From contig JBFXED010000018.1 in NCBI GenBank assembly GCA_050180485.1, forward strand, positions 17,832 to 81,831: a DNA stretch of 64,000 nucleotides, read 5' to 3'. Both the position numbers and the translations under genes were made by a program. The DNA comes from CADEGL01 sp050180485 (GTDB taxonomy: Bacteria > Pseudomonadota > Alphaproteobacteria > CADEGL01). Below are positions 55,523 through 62,810 of this stretch, one piece after another (the first letter of the stretch is position 1; each line of letters begins with the position of its first letter). The notes beneath the pieces were generated by a model, which saw nothing but the letters and a program-made list of their open reading frames with translations, ran no database searches and was not told the DNA's origin.

Positions 55523-56284
55523 TCAGATGCCGACGATGGCCATGCCGCCGTTCTGGCTCAGCACTTGGCCCGTGATGAAATCGGCTTCCGGCGAGCAGAG
55601 AAAGGCCACGGAATAAGCGATCTCCTCGACCTGGGCCGGGCGCTTTAGCGGGATCAAATTCCAACGCTTCTGGGCCGCTTCCAGACCGTCGCGCTCGATC
55701 ACCATCTGGGAATAGACGCTGCCGGGAGCGACCGCGTTGACGCAAATATTCCAGGGCGCGAATTCCTTGGCCCAGGATTTGGTCAACGCCAGGATGGCGC
55801 CCTTGGCCGCGCTGTAGGTCGCGCCATAGGGGTTGCCCGTCATTGCCCACATGGATGAGACCAGCAGGATCTTGCCCTGCTTGCGCGACTTCATCCCGGG
55901 CACAACGGCCTTGGTAGTGAAGAACGTACCCTTCACGTGGATGTCGAACATGTTCTGGAACCACTCGGGCGTCACCTCGTCGATGCCCGTGCGCTCGGCG
56001 CCGATGCCAGCGTTGTTCACCAGGATGTCGATGCGGCCCAGCTTCTTTTCGCCTTCAGCGGCGTACTTCGCCATGGCGTCGATGTCGGTCACGTCGGCAT
56101 AGGAGACGAGGACCCTGCGGCCCAACTTGCGGACTGCGTCGGCCGCCTCGTCGGCTTCAGCCTTCTTCACGTCGTGGATCATGATGTCGGCGCCGCGCGC
56201 GGCCATCTCCAGCGCGTGCGCGCGGCCCATGCCGCGGCCCGAACCCGTCACAAACGCCACCTTGCCTTCGAACTGTCCCGCCAT
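55523..56284 (-). CDS. SDR family oxidoreductase, classical active site
   Basis: 253 residues from ATG at 56284 (MAGQFEGKVAFVTG), GGGGAA directly before; an in-frame ATG 18 bases earlier overlaps the T-run of an upstream hairpin. Glycine motif VTGSGRGMGRAHALEMAARG, Ser in LLVSSMWAMTG and YSAAKGAI with the complete Ser-Tyr-Lys set, GQVLSQNGGMAIVGI end. Should be an active NAD(P)-dependent dehydrogenase. First gene of the operon with the luciferase-like and two BKR-like SDR genes. Its leader contains a terminator-like hairpin and, farther up, inverted repeats. Confidence 0.93.
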   Translation of the reverse strand: MAGQFEGKVAFVTGSGRGMGRAHALEMAARGADIMIHDVKKAEADEAADAVRKLGRRVLVSYADVTDIDAMAKYAAEGEKKLGRIDILVNNAGIGAERTGIDEVTPEWFQNMFDIHVKGTFFTTKAVVPGMKSRKQGKILLVSSMWAMTGNPYGATYSAAKGAILALTKSWAKEFAPWNICVNAVAPGSVYSQMVIERDGLEAAQKRWNLIPLKRPAQVEEIAYSVAFLCSPEADFITGQVLSQNGGMAIVGI

Positions 56285-56302
56285 CGCTTTCCCCTTCACC
56301 AT

Positions 56303-56334
56303 AAAAAAGCCGCCGGCAGAATGATGCCGACGGC
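56303..56334 (-). terminator. Terminator-like hairpin in the leader of the SDR operon
   Basis: On the minus strand GCCGTCGGCA pairs with TGCCGGCGGC (one G-T pair) and is followed by six T at 56308-56303. It lies 130 bases after the dioxygenase stop and 18 bases before the SDR start. If the promoter is near the motif at 56420, this is an attenuator in the 5-prime leader; otherwise it simply ends the dioxygenase transcript. Confidence 0.75.
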
Positions 56335-56399
56335 GTTGCCATGTTCCGTTTCCGCGCCGCTTTCGTTGCCGAAGGGCGCACGTCTCTCCCCTGAACCGC

Positions 56400-56435
56400 T
56401 ATCGCGATCCGATATCTGTTATCGCCTTGCGATGG
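56400..56435. promoter_or_regulatory. Inverted repeats in the dioxygenase-SDR gap, including TATCGC-N3-GCRATGG site 1
   Basis: TATCG-N5-CGATA occupies 56400-56414 and TATCGCCTTGCGATGG occupies 56420-56435, where ATCGC and GCGAT are perfect arms. The second element matches a site upstream of the transaminase at 60045-60060 (reverse strand TATCGCATCGCAATGG) in 12 of 16 bases, with the three spacer bases free. Candidate binding site for IclR regulator 2, 136 bases before the SDR start. Confidence 0.55.
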
Positions 56436-56464
56436 CCGAGTAAGCACCCGGCCACCGGGGCGCG

Positions 56465-57298
56465 TCAAGGCGAGGGAGCCTGCCAGACCAGGGGGAAGGT
56501 CTCGCTGGTCATGGGGTCGCCGGGCTGCAGGCCGCAGCGCGGGAAGGGCGGGCCCAGCTTGTCGTGCTTGTCGCCGGCATAGCGCACGTCGTCGCCGGTC
56601 CAGCGGCTGATCATCGCCCGCCGCGGCCGCGCGGTCATGTTGCCCGGCGCGCCATGGACAGCGTGGCCATGGAAGACGACGCAGTCGCCCGGCTCCATGT
56701 CGTAGGCGACGAATTCGAACTCGCCACGGCGCGCGTCGAAGTCGGGGATGGCTTCGAAATCCGGCCGCGCAATCTCCTCGGGCTTACCCTTGAAGAAATC
56801 CATTGGTGTGAAGTTCTTGCCCCACAAGTGCGAGCCGCGCACGAACTCCAGGCGGTTTTCCTGGGTGATAGGGTCCAGTGGCATCCACACGCTGCAGACT
56901 TGCGTACCCTCCACGGGCCAATAGGGCGTGTCCTGATGCCAAGGTGTGGGCGCGTTGGCACCAGGCTCCTTCAGCATGATGTTGTCGAAGAACAGATTGA
57001 CGCGGTTGGACCCCATCAGCGTCCCGGCGATGGCGGCGGCCGGCGAGTTGAAACAATAGTCGGCGAACTCCGGGATGCGGAACCAGTTGCAGGCGTCCTG
57101 AAAGAAGCGTGGTTTGCCCTCTCCGCCCGCGTAGTTGTGGGCGCGCCGCCCAGGTTCGCGCAGGTTGCGTTCTAGCCCGAGCCGCGCAACCTCGCGCCAT
57201 TCTTTGCTGAAGACATCACGGAGATGCACCACGCCATCGCGGCGATAGATGTCGATATGTGCCTGGGTGACAGGGATGGGACGCCTGATGCCGTTCAT
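56465..57298 (-). CDS. Phytanoyl-CoA dioxygenase (PhyH) family Fe(II)/2-oxoglutarate oxygenase
   Basis: 277 residues. Iron ligands: His121 and Asp123 in PTPWHQDTPYW and, in the distal motif FHGHAVHGAPGN at 209-220, most probably His215; Arg226 or Arg227 in RPRRAMIS likely binds 2-oxoglutarate. Normal family length and a complete triad, so an active hydroxylase is expected. PhyH relatives act on CoA esters, ectoine (EctD), quorum signals or free amino acids. Upstream of the SDR/luciferase operon on the same strand, 180 bases away. Its own promoter area is strikingly AT-rich. Confidence 0.93.
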   Translation of the reverse strand: MNGIRRPIPVTQAHIDIYRRDGVVHLRDVFSKEWREVARLGLERNLREPGRRAHNYAGGEGKPRFFQDACNWFRIPEFADYCFNSPAAAIAGTLMGSNRVNLFFDNIMLKEPGANAPTPWHQDTPYWPVEGTQVCSVWMPLDPITQENRLEFVRGSHLWGKNFTPMDFFKGKPEEIARPDFEAIPDFDARRGEFEFVAYDMEPGDCVVFHGHAVHGAPGNMTARPRRAMISRWTGDDVRYAGDKHDKLGPPFPRCGLQPGDPMTSETFPLVWQAPSP

Positions 57299-57312
57299 TG
57301 CTCCTCCAATAG

Positions 57313-57339
57313 TATCAATAAATGATATTTTAAATCATT
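57313..57339. promoter_or_regulatory. AT-rich overlapping inverted repeats upstream of the PhyH gene
   Basis: TATCAATAAATGATA (57313-57327; arms TATCA/TGATA) overlaps AATGATATTTTAAATCATT (57321-57339; arms AATGAT/ATCATT). They lie 15-41 bases before the dioxygenase start on the minus strand, in a nearly pure AT stretch of about 45 bases within GC-rich DNA. A promoter with overlapping operator is likely; the GFA gene on the other strand starts 107 bases away. Confidence 0.6.
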
Positions 57340-57445
57340 ATTCGATATATTGAGGTGAAGCGTCATTCCCTGTCAATCCACGGGTCGCCGCTGCGGCGCG
57401 ATCCTGCTTTATGTCAGGATCGCGTGCTTGCGACGGAGGATGTAG

Positions 57446-57829
57446 ATGGCGGCGATAACGGGCGGATGTCTGTGCGGACGGCTGCGCTATAGCGTCACGG
57501 CAGAACCTTCGAACCCGCATTACTGCTCATGCGGTCAATGTCAGCGCTGGTCGGGTGCGCCCGTCGTGGCGTGGATCGACGTGCCTTTGCACGCGGTGCA
57601 TTTCCATGGTCCGGGCGGCGAGCCGGCTTGGCATCGCTCGTCCGAGAAAGCCCAGCGGGGCTTTTGCCCGTCCTGCGGCGGAACCGTCTTCTATCGTTCC
57701 GATGACGGCGCGCTTCTAGGCATCACGACGGTCAGTCTGGACGAGCCGGATCGTTTTCCGCCGGTGAAATGGAGCCATTCGAGATCGGCTCCGAAGTGGC
57801 TGTCGCCTCTATTGGAGAACCGGAAGTAG
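57446..57829 (+). CDS. GFA family (glutathione-dependent formaldehyde-activating enzyme-like) zinc protein
   Basis: 127 residues. All seven cysteines of the CENP-V/GFA zinc pattern are visible: Cys8 and Cys10 (GGCLCGRLRY), Cys27, Cys29 and Cys32 (HYCSCGQCQRWSG), Cys74 and Cys77 (GFCPSCGG). The founding enzyme binds S-hydroxymethyl-glutathione; most relatives have no proven reaction. Single gene between the divergent dioxygenase and the convergent IclR gene, six bases from the latter's stop. Confidence 0.92.
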   Translation: MAAITGGCLCGRLRYSVTAEPSNPHYCSCGQCQRWSGAPVVAWIDVPLHAVHFHGPGGEPAWHRSSEKAQRGFCPSCGGTVFYRSDDGALLGITTVSLDEPDRFPPVKWSHSRSAPKWLSPLLENRK

Positions 57830-57835
57830 CTGTAG

Positions 57836-58672
57836 CTAGGGCCGCTGGGGGCGCGGCAGGGGCGGTAGGCCCTTGCGGCCGGTCAAGACGGTGGCGATGG
57901 TGCGGGCCGTCTCTACCGCCACGGGGCCGAGAGTCTTGCGCGAATAGGCGGCGCTCGCGCGTGCGTTGGGAGCATGGATGCTGACGGCGGCTTCTGGCAC
58001 GCCGCCTGCGCCCAAAACCGGCGCTGCGATGCTCATCGTCCCGGGCACATATTGATCCGCGGCGTAGGCGTAGCCGAGCTTGCGCGCCTGGCGCAGTTCG
58101 TCCATCAGCGCTTTGGGATCGGTCACGGTCTTGTCGGTGTAAGCGCGCAATTCCGACCGTGCCAGAATGTCGCGTACTTGTGTCTCAGGCAGGAAGGCCA
58201 GGATCGCGCGTCCGTCGGCGATCGACCAGGCGGGAAACCAGTCGCCCAACACAATGTCGAGGAACATCGGCTGACTGCCCGCCACGCGCGCGACATAGAT
58301 GACCGAGGTGTCTTCGCGCACGACCAGGTTCACGGTCTCGCCCGTCTTGCGCGCGGCCTCTAGAAGATAGGGGTAAGCGCGTTCGACCAGGGGGTCGCCT
58401 TTGAGATAGGCCGAGGCCAGCTCCAGGACTTTGGGCGAAAGGGTATAGCTCTTGGTCGCTTCGTCGCGGCGCAGGAAGCCCAAATCCAGCAGCGTGTAGG
58501 TGAAGCGCTGGGCGGCGCTTTTCTCGAGACCGGTCAGCTCGACGATATCCTTCAAGCGCAAGGCGCGGTGTGCGCCGTCGAAGGCGCGCAGGACACGGAG
58601 GCCCTTTTCGAAGGAGCTGTTGGGACGGAAGCGGAGCCCGGCGCTTTTGCGCCGGGACTCTTTCGCTTTCAT
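57836..58672 (-). CDS. IclR family transcriptional regulator 2
   Basis: 278 residues from ATG at 58672 (MKAKESRRKSAGLRF). The same frame is open far upstream, but there it is antisense-like within the transaminase. DNA-binding domain about 20-80 (SFEKGLRVLRAFDGAHRAL, then GLEKSAAQRFTYTLLDLGFL), effector domain with IADGRAILAFLPE and GYAYAADQYVPGTMSIAAPV. The recognition-helix region GLEKSAAQRFTYTLLDLGFL differs from IclR 1 (GLDKSAAQRFTHTLHELGYL) in only a few positions, so related operators are expected. Lies 17 bases downstream of the transaminase and is probably co-transcribed with it. Confidence 0.93.
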   Translation of the reverse strand: MKAKESRRKSAGLRFRPNSSFEKGLRVLRAFDGAHRALRLKDIVELTGLEKSAAQRFTYTLLDLGFLRRDEATKSYTLSPKVLELASAYLKGDPLVERAYPYLLEAARKTGETVNLVVREDTSVIYVARVAGSQPMFLDIVLGDWFPAWSIADGRAILAFLPETQVRDILARSELRAYTDKTVTDPKALMDELRQARKLGYAYAADQYVPGTMSIAAPVLGAGGVPEAAVSIHAPNARASAAYSRKTLGPVAVETARTIATVLTGRKGLPPLPRPQRP

Positions 58673-58689
58673 GCGGTGCGTCGGGCCGT

Positions 58690-60009
58690 TCAGGCCTTCT
58701 GCAACAGGGCAGAGCGTTCGCCCAGGAAAGTGTCGAACGCGTTCGCGAACGCGTCGAACTCCTTGTCGCCCATGGGGATCGACATGTTCACCATGCCGCG
58801 GCGGGTCATGTAGATGCCGCGGCTCAGCATGTCGAGGTGCATCAGGTCGCGCGCCAGCGTGTTCGACTTGTTGGCATCGTCCGGGGTCTTCACCGGCCCC
58901 TCGCAGAAATGGATCATGGTAACCGAGCCCATGCCCGTCAGCGTGATGGGCAGGCTGCGCTTCTTCACGATGTCCTGCAGGCGGGCGCGGAAGCCTTCGC
59001 CCTTCTTGTTGAAGGCAACGCAGACATCCTCGGTGAACACCTGGCTGATGCCGGCATAACCCGCCGACATGGTCAGCTGGTTCTGGTTGAAGGTGCCCGC
59101 GTGCGGCCATGCCTTGGCGCCCAGGCGCGGGTCGAAATTGTCCATGATGTCCGCCCGGCCGCCGAAGCCGCCGAAGGTCAGGCCGCCGCCGATATACTTG
59201 CCGAACGACATCAGGTCGGGCTTTACCCCGTAGATTTGCTGAGCGCCGCCCGGAGCCAGACGCGAGGTCACTACCTCGTCCAGGATCAAGAGCACGCCGT
59301 GCTTCTTCGTCTCGTCGCGCAGAGCGTGCAGGAAGTCCTTGTCCGCCGGCAGGCAGCCCGCGCCGCCCATCATCGGCTCGATGATGACCGCGGCCAGGTC
59401 CTTTGCATTCTCGGCGATCAGCTTCTTTGCGTTCGCGGTGTCGTTGAACTTGCAGTAGATGAAGTCGTAGGGCGCGTTGGTGGGCGACCCGCCGGGCTTG
59501 GCCGAGAGCACGCCGCCGTGATAGCCGTGCTCGAACACCATGATCTTCTTCTTGCCGGTGAAGGCACGCGCGGAATTCAGCGCCATCAGGTTGCCTTCGG
59601 TGCCGGAGTTGGTGAAGCGCAGACGCTCCATGCCCCAACGGCGACACACCTCGGTCGCCAGCTTCACTTCGATTTCATTGTGGCCGCCCAGCACGATTCC
59701 GCGCTCCAATCCTTCCAGGATCGCCTTCTTGATCACCGGGTGGGAATGGCCATAGAGGCCCGCCGTGTATTCGCCCAGAAAGTCGGCGTAGGTATGGCCG
59801 TCGATATCGGTGACGTAGCAGCCTTCGCCCTTCGCGATGGTCAAGGGATAGGGTGCGTAGAACAGCACGGTGCGCGTGTTGCCGCCGGGCATCGCCTTGC
59901 AGGCGGCCTCGAAGTTGGCCTTGCTCTTCGGATTGGCCGTGACGAAGCGCTGCTCCGCCTCCAACACGGCGGCCTGCAGGTCATAGTTGCGCGCGCTCTG
60001 AAGGTTCAT
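58690..60009 (-). CDS. Class III PLP-dependent aminotransferase / glutamate-1-semialdehyde aminomutase-like
   Basis: 439 residues from ATG at 60009, GGGGAGA before it; upstream extension discarded. PLP contacts: SGTEGNL at 135-141, the HGYHGG segment at 161-166, Asp244 in LILDEVVTSR, and Lys271 in MSFGKYIGGG as the Schiff-base lysine. The organisation resembles glutamate-semialdehyde aminomutase, but family members also transaminate omega-amino acids, diaminobutyrate (DoeD) or beta-amino acids. Promoter region holds the second TATCGC-N3-GCRATGG site, and the regulator gene follows downstream. Confidence 0.94.
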   Translation of the reverse strand: MNLQSARNYDLQAAVLEAEQRFVTANPKSKANFEAACKAMPGGNTRTVLFYAPYPLTIAKGEGCYVTDIDGHTYADFLGEYTAGLYGHSHPVIKKAILEGLERGIVLGGHNEIEVKLATEVCRRWGMERLRFTNSGTEGNLMALNSARAFTGKKKIMVFEHGYHGGVLSAKPGGSPTNAPYDFIYCKFNDTANAKKLIAENAKDLAAVIIEPMMGGAGCLPADKDFLHALRDETKKHGVLLILDEVVTSRLAPGGAQQIYGVKPDLMSFGKYIGGGLTFGGFGGRADIMDNFDPRLGAKAWPHAGTFNQNQLTMSAGYAGISQVFTEDVCVAFNKKGEGFRARLQDIVKKRSLPITLTGMGSVTMIHFCEGPVKTPDDANKSNTLARDLMHLDMLSRGIYMTRRGMVNMSIPMGDKEFDAFANAFDTFLGERSALLQKA

Positions 60010-60044
60010 AAACCGTCTCCCCAAGGGTGTTTTTGCGCCCCTCG

Positions 60045-60060
60045 CCATTGCGATGCGATA
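60045..60060 (-). promoter_or_regulatory. TATCGC-N3-GCRATGG site 2, upstream of the transaminase-IclR operon
   Basis: On the minus strand TATCGCATCGCAATGG, 36-51 bases before the transaminase start, matching the element at 56420-56435. Because the operon downstream encodes IclR regulator 2, autoregulation through this site is a reasonable reading. Confidence 0.55.
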
Positions 60061-60131
60061 GGGGGCGCAAGAAACCATCGAAACATTGTCCTCCCGCGCG
60101 CGGCATCGGGTCAAGGTTGGCCCGGCCCGCG

Positions 60132-60160
60132 TTGACAGGCGTTGTTGGCGCCTCGTACCG
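60132..60160 (+). promoter_or_regulatory. Possible promoter for the rightward SDR operon
   Basis: A perfect -35 hexamer TTGACA at 60132-60137 is followed after 17 bases by GTACCG, a poor -10. It is 60 bases before the SDR start. Offered as a weak candidate. Confidence 0.3.
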
Positions 60161-60196
60161 TCGCGGCCTCGATCAGAAAACCAGAGGGATTTCCCA

Positions 60197-60943
60197 ATGA
60201 GTGAAGCGGAATTCGGGGGCCAGGTGGCCGTGGTCACGGGCGGCGCGGCGGGCATCGGTTTCGCCATCTCGCGGCTCCTGTCGGAGCGCGGCGCGACGGT
60301 ATGCCTCCTGGACGTGGACCAGAAGGCCATGGACGCCGCGGTCGAAAAGCTGACCAAGAACGGCGGCAAGGCCAAGGGGTATGTGGCCGACGTCACCAAG
60401 GAAGACACGCTGCAGAAGGCGCGTGACGCCATCCTCAAGGAATTCAAGCGCACCGATGTCCTGGTCAACAACGCCGGCATCTATCCCAAGGCCACCCTTA
60501 AGGAAATCACCATCGAGGGCTGGAACAAGATGTTCGACGTCAACGCGCTGGGCATGTTCCTGACCACGCGCACCTTCATGGACCAGATGATCGCCCAGAA
60601 ATACGGACGCATCGTCAGCATCATCACCAACGACGCCTATATCGCGAAGCCGACTACGCCGCACTACGCCGCGTCCAAGGCCGCAGTGCTGTCGTTGACC
60701 AAGACCTTCGCGGCCGAGTTAGGCCCGCACGAAGTCATCGTGAATGGCGTCTCGCCGGGCGCGGTCGCGACAGAGCGCGCCAAGGGCGAGGGCTGGATTC
60801 CGCAGCGCATTCCGCTAATCCCCGTGCGCCGCGCGGCGGAGCCGGAGGACATCGCCGAGGTGGTGCTGTTCCTGGCCTCCAAGCGCAACCGCTTCGTCGT
60901 CGGCGAGACCGTGGTCGCCAACGGCGGCTTCACGATGCTCTGA
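60197..60943 (+). CDS. SDR family oxidoreductase C
   Basis: 248 residues from ATG at 60197 (MSEAEFGGQVAVVTG). Glycine motif GGAAGIGFAISRLLSERG and NNAGIYPKATLKE; active site IITNDAYIAKPTTPHYAASKAA with YxxxK intact and Thr at the place of the usual Ser, which can substitute. C-terminal ASKRNRFVVGETVVANGG. Closely related to the next gene (NNAGIYPHATLRE, SKRNRFVTGETVIASGG). First gene of a plus-strand operon with a second SDR, a ureohydrolase and an M20 hydrolase. Confidence 0.93.
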   Translation: MSEAEFGGQVAVVTGGAAGIGFAISRLLSERGATVCLLDVDQKAMDAAVEKLTKNGGKAKGYVADVTKEDTLQKARDAILKEFKRTDVLVNNAGIYPKATLKEITIEGWNKMFDVNALGMFLTTRTFMDQMIAQKYGRIVSIITNDAYIAKPTTPHYAASKAAVLSLTKTFAAELGPHEVIVNGVSPGAVATERAKGEGWIPQRIPLIPVRRAAEPEDIAEVVLFLASKRNRFVVGETVVANGGFTML

Positions 60944-60961
60944 ACATTTTCGACATGTTTC

Positions 60962-60998
60962 CTCCGCGCCGCCTCGAAAGCGGCGCGGAGTCGTTTTA
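60962..60998 (+). terminator. Hairpin with T-run between the two SDR genes
   Basis: CTCCGCGCCGC (60962-60972) pairs perfectly with GCGGCGCGGAG (60980-60990), followed by TCGTTTT. The ribosome-binding site of the next gene (GAGGAAA) begins immediately after, so it may act as a partial terminator or decay barrier rather than a complete stop. Confidence 0.75.
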
Positions 60999-61011
60999 GA
61001 GGAAATCGCAT

Positions 61012-61758
61012 ATGGCTGAGAAAGAATTCGAAGGACAAACGGCGGTCGTCACGGGCGGCGCTAACGGTTTGGGTTTCGCCATCGCGCGGCTTCTGGCCGA
61101 GCGCGGCGCCAAGATCGCGCTGTGGGATATCGACAAGGACAAGCTGCGCCAGGCCAAGGAGCGCCTGACGCAGCAGGGCGCCGAGGTGCGCACTTATGAA
61201 TCCGATGTGACAGACGAGGCCTCAATCCAGCGCGCGCGAGACGCCGTGCTGAAGGATTTCGGCAACGTTCAGGTCCTGATGAACAACGCGGGCATCTACC
61301 CGCATGCGACTTTGCGCGAGATCACGCCCGAGGCGTGGAAGCGCATGTTCGACGTGAACACGCTCAGCATGCTGCTCGTCTCGCGCGCCTTCGTGGACAA
61401 CATGGCCGAGCAGAAATACGGCCGCATCGTCACGATCGTCAGCGAGGATGCCTATATTCCGAAGCCGACCATCGCCCATTATGGCGCGTCGAAAGCGTCT
61501 CTCCTGCCACTGATCCGCACCTTCGCGCTGGAGCAGGCACCGAACCAGATTCTGGTTACGGGCGTAGCGCCGGGCCCGATCGCGACCGATCGCGCCAAGG
61601 GGCAAAGCTGGCTGGCCGAGCATACCAAGCAGATTCCGCTGGGTCGCGCGGCGGAGCCGGAGGATATCGCCGAGATTGCGGCATTCCTGGGTTCCAAGCG
61701 CAACCGCTTCGTCACCGGCGAGACGGTGATCGCCAGCGGCGGGCGCTACATGTTCTGA
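61012..61758 (+). CDS. SDR family oxidoreductase D
   Basis: 248 residues, same length as the preceding paralog. ATG at 61012 after GAGGAAATCGCAT. Glycine motif GGANGLGFAIARLLAERG, NNAGIYPHATLRE, active site IVSEDAYIPKPTIAHYGASKAS with the classical Ser, Tyr and Lys all present. Tandem duplication with SDR C is clear; the main difference is Ser versus Thr in the active site. Leads into the ureohydrolase gene 49 bases downstream. Confidence 0.93.
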   Translation: MAEKEFEGQTAVVTGGANGLGFAIARLLAERGAKIALWDIDKDKLRQAKERLTQQGAEVRTYESDVTDEASIQRARDAVLKDFGNVQVLMNNAGIYPHATLREITPEAWKRMFDVNTLSMLLVSRAFVDNMAEQKYGRIVTIVSEDAYIPKPTIAHYGASKASLLPLIRTFALEQAPNQILVTGVAPGPIATDRAKGQSWLAEHTKQIPLGRAAEPEDIAEIAAFLGSKRNRFVTGETVIASGGRYMF

Positions 61759-61807
61759 TCGGCCGCGCCCAGCGATGCGGGCGCGGTTTCAAAAGGGGGA
61801 GGACCGC

Positions 61808-62803
61808 ATGGCCACGAAGAAACAGGCGCCGCCGGCATTCGCCTGGGACGACGATCTTGCCTCGGGCGTGCAGACCTTCATGGGCGTGCCCTATTCGCGC
61901 GACCTGTCGAAGAGCAAGGCCGCGATCCTGGGCATCCCGTTCGACTGCGGCTTGCATCCGGTGCGCCTGGGTGCCCGCACGGGCCCGGCCGCCCTGCGCG
62001 AGCAGTCCACCTTGGTGCGGCCCTACCAACCGCCCATCGCCGACTACAACCCGCTCAAGGAGCTGAACGTCGTCGATTGCGGCAACGTGCGCGTGGTCTT
62101 GGGCGACACGAGCGAATCCTTCCGCCGCATCGAGGCCGCGGTTTCCCACATCGTGGACGCAGGCTGCACGCCGATCACCTTCGGTGGCGATGGTAGCGTC
62201 AGCCTGCCCCAGATCCGGGCGGTGCATCGCAAGTATCCCGACTTGTGCCTGCTGCATTTCGACGCCCACACCGACACCTATCCGGACGTGGCGGGCCAGC
62301 AGATTCCCGGCACAAATATCGTCGAGTTCAATCCGGCCACTACCTTCACCCGCGCAGCGGAGGAGGGCGTGCTGGACGTGAAGAATTCGCTGCATATCGG
62401 CGCGCGCGGTACCATTTCGGTCCAAGGCGTATTCGACTTCACGCGCAAGCAGGGCTACGAGCTGGTCACCGGCGTCGACCTGATGGAGATGGGCATCAAG
62501 AAGATGGTCGATTACATCCACGACCGTCTGCGAGGAAAGCCCGTCTATCTTTGCTGGGACATGGATTTCTTCGATCCGTCCTGTGCGCCGGGCGTGTTCA
62601 CCCCCACCTGGGGCGGCGTCTCCGCGCGCGAGGGTCTGCAGCTGCTGCAGGGCCTGTCCGGTCTCGACATCGTGGCGACGGACGTCAACACGCTTTCGCC
62701 GCTGCATGACGTGGGTGGGATGAGTGCGTTCCTGGCAGGCACTTGCGTGATGGAATGTATTTTCCTCGCGGCTGCGGCTGAGCGCGCGCGCAAGGGCCGC
62801 TGA
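61808..62803 (+). CDS. Ureohydrolase (arginase/agmatinase) family protein with a changed metal ligand
   Basis: 331 residues from ATG at 61808 (MATKKQAPPAFAWDD), GGGGAGGA before it. Family enzymes cleave guanidino compounds to urea using two Mn ions. Seen ligands: Asp152, His154 and Asp156 in HFDAHTDTYP, and Asp251 and Asp253 in CWDMDFFDPSCAPG. The first motif, normally GGDHS, reads FGGDGSVS, so the Mn-A histidine is Gly129. The protein is otherwise full length. It may bind only one metal, use another ligand or have a different reaction. Upstream of an M20 ureido or amide hydrolase, consistent with guanidino or ureido breakdown. Confidence 0.92.
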   Translation: MATKKQAPPAFAWDDDLASGVQTFMGVPYSRDLSKSKAAILGIPFDCGLHPVRLGARTGPAALREQSTLVRPYQPPIADYNPLKELNVVDCGNVRVVLGDTSESFRRIEAAVSHIVDAGCTPITFGGDGSVSLPQIRAVHRKYPDLCLLHFDAHTDTYPDVAGQQIPGTNIVEFNPATTFTRAAEEGVLDVKNSLHIGARGTISVQGVFDFTRKQGYELVTGVDLMEMGIKKMVDYIHDRLRGKPVYLCWDMDFFDPSCAPGVFTPTWGGVSAREGLQLLQGLSGLDIVATDVNTLSPLHDVGGMSAFLAGTCVMECIFLAAAAERARKGR

Positions 62804-62810
62804 TCCCGCC

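Noticed and set aside
57836..59647. Apparent 603-residue fusion of an unknown domain to IclR regulator 2
   Set aside because: The N-terminal half lies in an alternative frame of the class III transaminase; the IclR N-terminus begins at 58672.
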